Of a stretch of 36,660 nt of DNA, positions 32,054-36,660 are shown piece by piece. The stretch's first letter is position 1. Each line of letters begins with the position of its first letter. The position numbers were made by a program, and so were the translations under genes. The notes below the pieces were generated by a model. It was not told the DNA's origin. It did no database searches and saw nothing but the letters and a program-made list of their open reading frames with translations. This DNA comes from an uncultured Limosilactobacillus sp. Its GTDB lineage: Bacteria > Bacillota > Bacilli > Lactobacillales > Lactobacillaceae. The stretch lies in the NCBI RefSeq assembly GCF_934202235.1, contig NZ_CAKPXS010000011.1, forward strand, positions 1-36,660. Reading direction: 5' to 3'.

Positions 32054-33518
32054 GCAACAACTCGAATACCTACTGAAGGCGAAATTTGGTTTTGACTCTT
32101 TTCGCCCGGGGCAGTTGGAAACGATTCAAACCCTGCTGGGAGGCCACCACGCACTGGCTATTTTACCCACTGGTTCGGGTAAGACGCTGATTTACCAGTT
32201 TTTTAGTAAAGTCAAACCGGGGATGATCCTGGTCATTTCACCGCTAATTTCGCTGATGCAAGACCAGCTGAACCGGCTGAGACTTGACGGTGAAAGGCGG
32301 GTCGCGGTGATTAGCTCACTAGTGGACTTGCGTGCCCGCCAGACAGTGCTTGACCACTTAGGGGAATACCACTACCTCTTCTTGTCACCGGAAATGGTAA
32401 CCAGTTCGCGAGTCGGGGCTGCTTTACGGCGGTGCCAGTTAGGGCTCGTGGTGATTGACGAGGCCCACTGCGTTTCGGAATGGGGGCCCGATTTTCGTCC
32501 CCACTACTTGCTGTTAAAGCAGACACTCGCCAGCCTGGGGAACCCGTTAACCCTCATGCTTACCGCGACAGCAACTCCGCGCGTGGCCAAAGACATAATT
32601 AGCCGCCTTGGCTTTCAGGGAAAGGGTGTCCGCGTGATCAGGCAAAGCGTTGACCGCCCCAACATTATGCTGGCTGTTAAGCAGGTTGCTAGTGATAATG
32701 AGAAACGTCAGGAGTTGAAAAGGTTAGTAACTCGCTATGGTGCTGGCGGAATTATTTATTTGTCTAGCCGGAAATTGGCCACCGAACTAGCTGACTGGCT
32801 GGCTAACGAGACCGGGGTTGTCGCTGCCCCTTACCACGCCGGTATCGATTCAGTCGACCGTTATCGGATCCAGCAGCAGTTTATGGATAATCGACTCCAG
32901 GTAATCTGCGCGACGAGTGCTTTTGGGATGGGAATTGATAAGGATGATGTCAAATACGTTATTCACTACCACCTCCCCAAAAGCTTGGAAGCGTACGTTC
33001 AGGAAATTGGCCGGGCAGGACGAAATGGCCAGCAAGCACTAGCAGTGCTCCTTTATGCACCGGGGGATGAGCAGCTGCCGCTGGCGCTGAGTCAGGTTGA
33101 CTTACCGTCAAACGAACTGATGATGGCCTACCAGCGCCACCATGCTAAGACAGCTGAGTTAGGGGAGTCTGGCGAACTCTTGACTTTTTACCTCGACCAT
33201 GGCTGGCAACCGACGCAAATCCGCCAATTGTTTGAGCAACGCTGGCAGCTGGCAAAAAAACAAGTTGCCGTGATGCTGGACTACGCAACGGTCAATGCCT
33301 GTCGCCGCCAAATGATTAGTGAACACTTTGGCGAACCACTAACACCAAAGCCTACCTGGTGCTGCAGCTTTGATGAACTTGCTTGGTACCAGCATATTCA
33401 CTTGCCGGTAATTACTGTGAACGAATCACCTCAACAGCCAGCTAATGACTGGCGCCAGCAGTTAGCATTATTATTCAATTTTGCCGCTAAATCTGGCGGT
33501 GGCCTGGACAGCCACTAA
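32046..33518 (+). CDS. recQ: RecQ-family ATP-dependent DNA helicase (short, RecS-like)
   Basis: 3'-5' DNA helicase of superfamily 2 acting in recombination and replication repair. Motif 0 FRPGQLETIQ (19-28), Walker A TGSGKT (42-47), DEAH at 138-141 followed by the RecQ aromatic-loop sequence CVSEWGPDFRPHY, TATATP, SAFGMGIDKDDV and EIGRAGRNG are all intact. At 490 residues it lacks the HRDC domain of E. coli RecQ (609) and resembles RecS of Bacillus. The zinc-binding part looks degenerate: I do not see the usual four-cysteine pattern. The ATG at 32046 is 11 nt from GAGGAG; a TTG at 32043 is the alternative start. Confidence 0.92.
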   Translation: MDKQQLEYLLKAKFGFDSFRPGQLETIQTLLGGHHALAILPTGSGKTLIYQFFSKVKPGMILVISPLISLMQDQLNRLRLDGERRVAVISSLVDLRARQTVLDHLGEYHYLFLSPEMVTSSRVGAALRRCQLGLVVIDEAHCVSEWGPDFRPHYLLLKQTLASLGNPLTLMLTATATPRVAKDIISRLGFQGKGVRVIRQSVDRPNIMLAVKQVASDNEKRQELKRLVTRYGAGGIIYLSSRKLATELADWLANETGVVAAPYHAGIDSVDRYRIQQQFMDNRLQVICATSAFGMGIDKDDVKYVIHYHLPKSLEAYVQEIGRAGRNGQQALAVLLYAPGDEQLPLALSQVDLPSNELMMAYQRHHAKTAELGESGELLTFYLDHGWQPTQIRQLFEQRWQLAKKQVAVMLDYATVNACRRQMISEHFGEPLTPKPTWCCSFDELAWYQHIHLPVITVNESPQQPANDWRQQLALLFNFAAKSGGGLDSH

Positions 33519-33567
33519 TTAATTGCGATACAATTTTCAAGAGTATTTTGAAATGAGGAGGGTGCTT

Positions 33568-34110
33568 ATGAGCGAGAAACGCGAAGATCAGCACCAGGAA
33601 GATGAAAAGCTGTGGGATAAAACCTTTACCCAGGATCCCAATCTCGGGAGCGATGGTCACCTATCACGGACGGAATATCGGAAGCATAATTCGCATAATG
33701 CAATGGTGACTACCATCCTGGTGATCGTCATTATTGTCCTGGCTGCAGCACCAGTTCTTTACTGGATGAATCACCAGCAGTCGTTTAACCACCCGGTCAG
33801 AACCGAGAAAACGGCGAAGAGCAGCCATTCGGCGAGTAAGAAAAAACATTCAACCACTCACCGGGAAAGCAAACGCCACCGCGAGCAAGCAACGGCGAAG
33901 TCCAGTCGCGCTTCCGGTCAGCTGAGTAGTGAAAAGACCACGAGCAGCAGTCATTCCACGGCTGGTGCTAAGTATACAACGGTTGAACAGGGCCAGGGGA
34001 TCTACCGGGTTGCCGTCAATAATGGACTGACCGTTGATGAATTGGCACGTTTAAACAACATCTCACCAAACGCTCAGCTTCATCCGGGTCAGCGTTTACG
34101 AGTGAAGTAA
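33568..34110 (+). CDS. Membrane-anchored LysM-domain protein
   Basis: A 180-residue protein: charged cytosolic N-terminus (about 1-48), one transmembrane helix (MVTTILVIVIIVLAAAPVLYWM, about 48-69), a Ser/Lys/Thr/His-rich linker (about 75-132), then a single C-terminal LysM peptidoglycan-binding motif (about 135-180). The motif includes YRVAVNNGLTVDELARLNNI and LHPGQRLRV. It corresponds to the YpbE position between recQ and cmk. Without an enzymatic domain it is probably a wall-tethered structural or scaffold protein. I start at 33568 with GGAGG upstream; an earlier in-frame start at 33523 lacks an SD. Confidence 0.87.
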   Translation: MSEKREDQHQEDEKLWDKTFTQDPNLGSDGHLSRTEYRKHNSHNAMVTTILVIVIIVLAAAPVLYWMNHQQSFNHPVRTEKTAKSSHSASKKKHSTTHRESKRHREQATAKSSRASGQLSSEKTTSSSHSTAGAKYTTVEQGQGIYRVAVNNGLTVDELARLNNISPNAQLHPGQRLRVK

Positions 34111-34122
34111 GGAGAATAAAGA

Positions 34123-34797
34123 TTGAAGAAGCAAATTCAAGTAGCTATTGACGGGCCCGCATCGTCAGGTAAAAGTACGGTTGCCAAGATTATTGCCAGC
34201 AAGCTGGGCTTAGTTTATTGTGACACAGGTGCGATGTACCGATCAGTAACATGGGCCGCACTGGATCGCCAGTTGGACTTAACTGACCAGCAAGCAGTGT
34301 CACAACTGGCCTCACAAATTACGATCAGCTTTCAACCAGGCACACCAGATCAGCGTGTCTTCGTCGATGACGTGGAAGTGACAAAGCCGATTCGGGAGGC
34401 AGCGGTCAGCAGCAACGTTTCTACTGTCGCTGCAATTCCCGCTGTCCGCCAGGCGATGACAGCTCAGCAGCGGGCAATTGCCAAACGTGGTGGGGTTGTC
34501 ATGGATGGCCGTGATATTGGGACGACGGTTTTGCCGGATGCGCAGGTTAAAATTTTTTTGGTTGCGTCTGCTCATGAACGGGCGGCTCGTCGCTATAAAG
34601 AAAACATTGCCAAGGGCCTTGATAGCAAACCGCTGGCTGACATTGAAGCAGCAATTAAACTTCGCGATCAGAAGGATTCACAGCGGAAAGTATCACCCCT
34701 GCGTAAGGCCGATGATGCGGTCGAATTGGATACTACTTCGTTGAGTGTTGATGAAGTTGTTTCACGTATTTTATCGATTATCGAAAAAAGCAGGTAA
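34123..34797 (+). CDS. cmk: Cytidylate kinase
   Basis: Phosphorylates CMP and dCMP to the diphosphates. P-loop DGPASSGKST spans residues 10-19, VYCDTGAMYR follows, and VMDGRDIGTTVLP is the typical nucleotide-binding segment. RAARRYKE marks the lid region. Length 224 residues is normal. The start is TTG, with AAGGAGAA overlapping the stop of the LysM gene (34108-34116). cmk-rpsA-der is a common Firmicutes order. Confidence 0.95.
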   Translation: MKKQIQVAIDGPASSGKSTVAKIIASKLGLVYCDTGAMYRSVTWAALDRQLDLTDQQAVSQLASQITISFQPGTPDQRVFVDDVEVTKPIREAAVSSNVSTVAAIPAVRQAMTAQQRAIAKRGGVVMDGRDIGTTVLPDAQVKIFLVASAHERAARRYKENIAKGLDSKPLADIEAAIKLRDQKDSQRKVSPLRKADDAVELDTTSLSVDEVVSRILSIIEKSR

Positions 34798-34814
34798 CAA
34801 TTTAGTTAAATTGT
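34797..34814. repeat. A/T palindrome at the end of cmk
   Basis: ACAATTTA and TAAATTGT are perfect inverted 8-base arms with a GT spacer, beginning at the last base of the cmk stop. It lacks a GC stem or T-run, so a terminator is unlikely. It might be a protein-binding site upstream of rpsA. Confidence 0.4.
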
Positions 34815-34833
34815 AGTCATGACCAGCTTTTTC

Positions 34834-34842
34834 TGTTAAAAT
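34834..34842 (+). promoter_or_regulatory. Extended -10 promoter candidate for rpsA
   Basis: TGTTAAAAT: TGn plus the -10 TAAAAT (34837-34842), 38 nt before the rpsA ATG. TTGTAG (34811-34816) is 20 nt upstream of the -10, longer than ideal. Confidence 0.45.
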
Positions 34843-34879
34843 ATCAATCAGAGTTGTGTTGCAAGGAGGATTTTTATTA

Positions 34880-36109
34880 ATGGCTGAAAACGAAAACAAA
34901 GACGCAATGCTTAAAGCGCTTGACAGCATCAAGCAAATCAAGATTGGTGATGTTGTTAAGGGTAAAGTACTGCAGATTGACGATGATCGTCAGGTAATTG
35001 TGGGCATTGAAGATGCCGGTGTTGAAGGTGTTGTTCCGGCAAAGGAACTGTCCTCAAAGCCAGTCGAAGACGTCAACGAAGCAGTGAAGAAGGGTGACGA
35101 ACTGGACCTGGTTGTTATCGCTAAGATCGGTAGCGACAAGGAAAACGGTTCTTACCTGTTGTCACACCGGCGCTTAGAAGCCCGCAAGGTTTGGGATGAA
35201 CTGCAGGCTAAGTTTGACGCTGGTGAAACGATTACTGCCAAGGTTACCCAGGCTGTCAAGGGCGGACTGGTTGTTAACGCTGGCGTTCGCGGCTTTGTTC
35301 CGGCCTCAATGATTACTGATCACTATGTTGAAGATCTGAACCAATTTAAGGGTCAAGAACTTGAATTCAAGATCATCGAAATTGAACCAAGTGACAACCG
35401 TCTGATTCTTTCACACCGTGAAATTGTCAAGGCTCAACACGAAGAAGCTGCCAAGAAGATTTTTGCTGAATTAGCACCAGGTGACGTTGTTGAAGGGACT
35501 GTTGCTCGGATGACTAACTTCGGTGCATTTATCGACCTCGGTGGCGTTGACGGTCTGTGCCATGTTTCTGAAATTGCCTACGAACACGTTGACAAGCCTT
35601 CAGATGTTCTGAAGAGCGGTCAACAGGTTAAGGTTAAGGTTCTGAACGTCGACCCAGAACGCGAACGGATCTCACTGTCTATTAAGCAGACCCTGCCTGG
35701 ACCATGGGACAACATCGAAGAAAAGGCACCAGTTGACTCTGTTTTGACGGGTACTGTTAAGCGCCTGACTAGCTTTGGTGCATTCGTTGAAGTCTTCCCA
35801 GGTGTTGAAGGTCTGGTTCACATTTCACAGATTTCACATAAGCACATTGCTACTCCAGCTGATGTGCTGACTCCAGGTGAAGAAGTCAAGGTTAAGGTAT
35901 TGAACGTTGATCCTGAACGTCAACGCTTAGGCCTGTCAATCAAGGCTCTGCAAGAAAAGCCTGCTGGTTCTGAAGATAATGGTAACCACCGTCGTGGTGG
36001 CAACCGTCGTCCTCGTCGTCGCAGTTTTGCTGCAGATGCTCCTGAAGAAGAAAACGGCTTTACGCTTGGTGACCTGATCGGTGATGAACTGAAGAAGGCT
36101 GGCAAGTAA
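34880..36109 (+). CDS. rpsA: Ribosomal protein S1 (Firmicutes four-domain form)
   Basis: RNA-binding protein of 409 residues with four S1 domains: about 15-85, 102-166, 187-256 and 273-341. The last two are near repeats, each with a GTV-R-TxFGAF(I/V)xxxxGVxGL(C/V)HxS core and ending in VKVLNVDPER. An Arg-rich tail (NHRRGGNRRPRRRS) follows. E. coli S1 has six domains; four is usual in this group. I start at ATG 34880, preceded by AAGGAGGA, not the earlier in-frame ATG at 34856. The codon choice (many GTT, GAA and AAG) suggests high expression. Confidence 0.94.
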   Translation: MAENENKDAMLKALDSIKQIKIGDVVKGKVLQIDDDRQVIVGIEDAGVEGVVPAKELSSKPVEDVNEAVKKGDELDLVVIAKIGSDKENGSYLLSHRRLEARKVWDELQAKFDAGETITAKVTQAVKGGLVVNAGVRGFVPASMITDHYVEDLNQFKGQELEFKIIEIEPSDNRLILSHREIVKAQHEEAAKKIFAELAPGDVVEGTVARMTNFGAFIDLGGVDGLCHVSEIAYEHVDKPSDVLKSGQQVKVKVLNVDPERERISLSIKQTLPGPWDNIEEKAPVDSVLTGTVKRLTSFGAFVEVFPGVEGLVHISQISHKHIATPADVLTPGEEVKVKVLNVDPERQRLGLSIKALQEKPAGSEDNGNHRRGGNRRPRRRSFAADAPEEENGFTLGDLIGDELKKAGK

Positions 36110-36155
36110 TTAAGTACCATCGCGGGTTTGACCGTTTTGGGTATTTAATGAAATT

Positions 36156-36197
36156 AAAGAGGGGTGCGGTGGACGATTGTTACCGCACCCCTTTATT
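36156..36197 (+). terminator. Terminator between rpsA and der
   Basis: GGGGTGCGGT (36161-36170) and ACCGCACCCC (36182-36191) form a perfect 10-bp stem around an 11-nt loop, with A-rich and T-rich flanks. The T-run is short (TTTATT), so some readthrough into der is possible. Confidence 0.78.
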
Positions 36198-36232
36198 GTG
36201 CTGATTATTTCATGATAGAAAGGAGAATCAGG

Positions 36233-36660
36233 ATGACAGCTCCAGTTGTTGCGGTCGTTGGTCGGCCCAATGTTGGTAAATCGACCCTCTTTAACCGAAT
36301 TGCCGGTGAACGGATTTCAATTGTTGAAGATACTCCTGGCGTAACCCGTGACCGGATTTATGCCCATGCCGAGTGGCTGGGCAAGGAGTTTTCGCTCATC
36401 GATACCGGGGGAATTGAAGTTTCTGACCAGCCGATTCTAACGCAGATTCGTCAGCAGGCAGAAATCGCGATTGATGAAGCTGATGTGATTATCATGGTGA
36501 CGGACATCGATACCGGCGTTACCGCTGCCGACGAGCAGGTGGCCAAGATTCTTTACCGGTCGGACAAGCCAGTTGTTCTGGCGGTTAACAAGGCTGATAA
36601 TATTGCACGGCGTAACGATGCCTATGACTTTTACTCACTTGGATTGGGCGAGCCATACCC
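36233..36660 (+). CDS. der: Ribosome-assembly GTPase Der (EngA), 5' part
   Basis: Two-domain GTPase needed for 50S subunit maturation. Only the first 142 codons are in the window: the first G domain with GRPNVGKST at 10-18 (G1), the conserved TPGVTRD, DTGG at 57-60 (G3) and NKAD at 119-122 (G4). The second G domain and KH-like domain lie beyond the edge. SD AAAGGAG at 36220-36226 precedes the ATG. Confidence 0.96.
   Translation, partial: MTAPVVAVVGRPNVGKSTLFNRIAGERISIVEDTPGVTRDRIYAHAEWLGKEFSLIDTGGIEVSDQPILTQIRQQAEIAIDEADVIIMVTDIDTGVTAADEQVAKILYRSDKPVVLAVNKADNIARRNDAYDFYSLGLGEPY

Noticed and set aside
1..36660. CRISPR arrays, tRNA or rRNA genes, prophage genes, restriction-modification or toxin-antitoxin systems
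   Set aside because: I read the gaps and frames for repeats, clover-leaf ends and defence motifs and found none. Nearly all of the window is accounted for by metabolic and housekeeping genes.

Overview
The window reads as chromosomal DNA of a heterofermentative lactic acid bacterium of the Limosilactobacillus type (fermentum/reuteri group). I infer this from roughly half-GC DNA, strong AGGAGG-like ribosome binding sites, Lactobacillaceae gene orders (cvfB-xerD-ribT-scpA-scpB-rluB and ypbB-recQ-LysM-cmk-rpsA-der), and pyk following dnaE without the pfkA that homofermentative lactobacilli carry there. Species cannot be fixed from the sequence alone.

Layout. 1-76: right end of an IS3-family insertion sequence, cut by the window edge. 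154-9979: a complete aspartate-to-lysine gene set by the N-acetyl-diaminopimelate route. dapF and lysC lie on the minus strand; lysA-dapH-dapL-dapA-dapB-patA-asd lie on the plus strand, diverging from a 226-nt control region with repeated AAAATGAGAAA boxes. 10081-12856: trmK, a short NIF3-like gene and pepT. 12928-13122: small membrane protein on the minus strand. 13260-18181: dnaE and pyk, with a candidate CcpA site ahead of pyk. 18327-19004: orphan glutamine-amidotransferase-like gene. 19120-23386: cvfB, xerD, ribT, scpA, scpB and rluB, tightly overlapping. 23405-28756: maltose module (LacI-type regulator, permease, maltose phosphorylase, beta-phosphoglucomutase) with a clear operator over the permease promoter. 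29110-30121: azlC and azlD, each broken by one in-frame stop codon. 30161-30992: FMN riboswitch and ribU. 31007-36660: ypbB-like gene, recQ, LysM protein, cmk, rpsA and the start of der.

How the parts work together. All nine enzymes from aspartate to lysine are present, so the locus should make lysine, and meso-diaminopimelate as an intermediate. The maltose module imports maltose, splits it with phosphate to glucose and beta-glucose-1-phosphate, and converts the latter to glucose-6-phosphate. The rest is mostly housekeeping: replication, chromosome segregation, rRNA/tRNA modification, translation and ribosome assembly.

I saw no CRISPR array, tRNA or rRNA gene, prophage or defence island, and no clearly new system. 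The observations most worth following are the doubly broken azlCD locus behind an intact promoter/palindrome, the repeat-bearing lysC/lysA divergent region, the apparent accessory block between rluB and ribU, and the overlapping ypbB-recQ pair.
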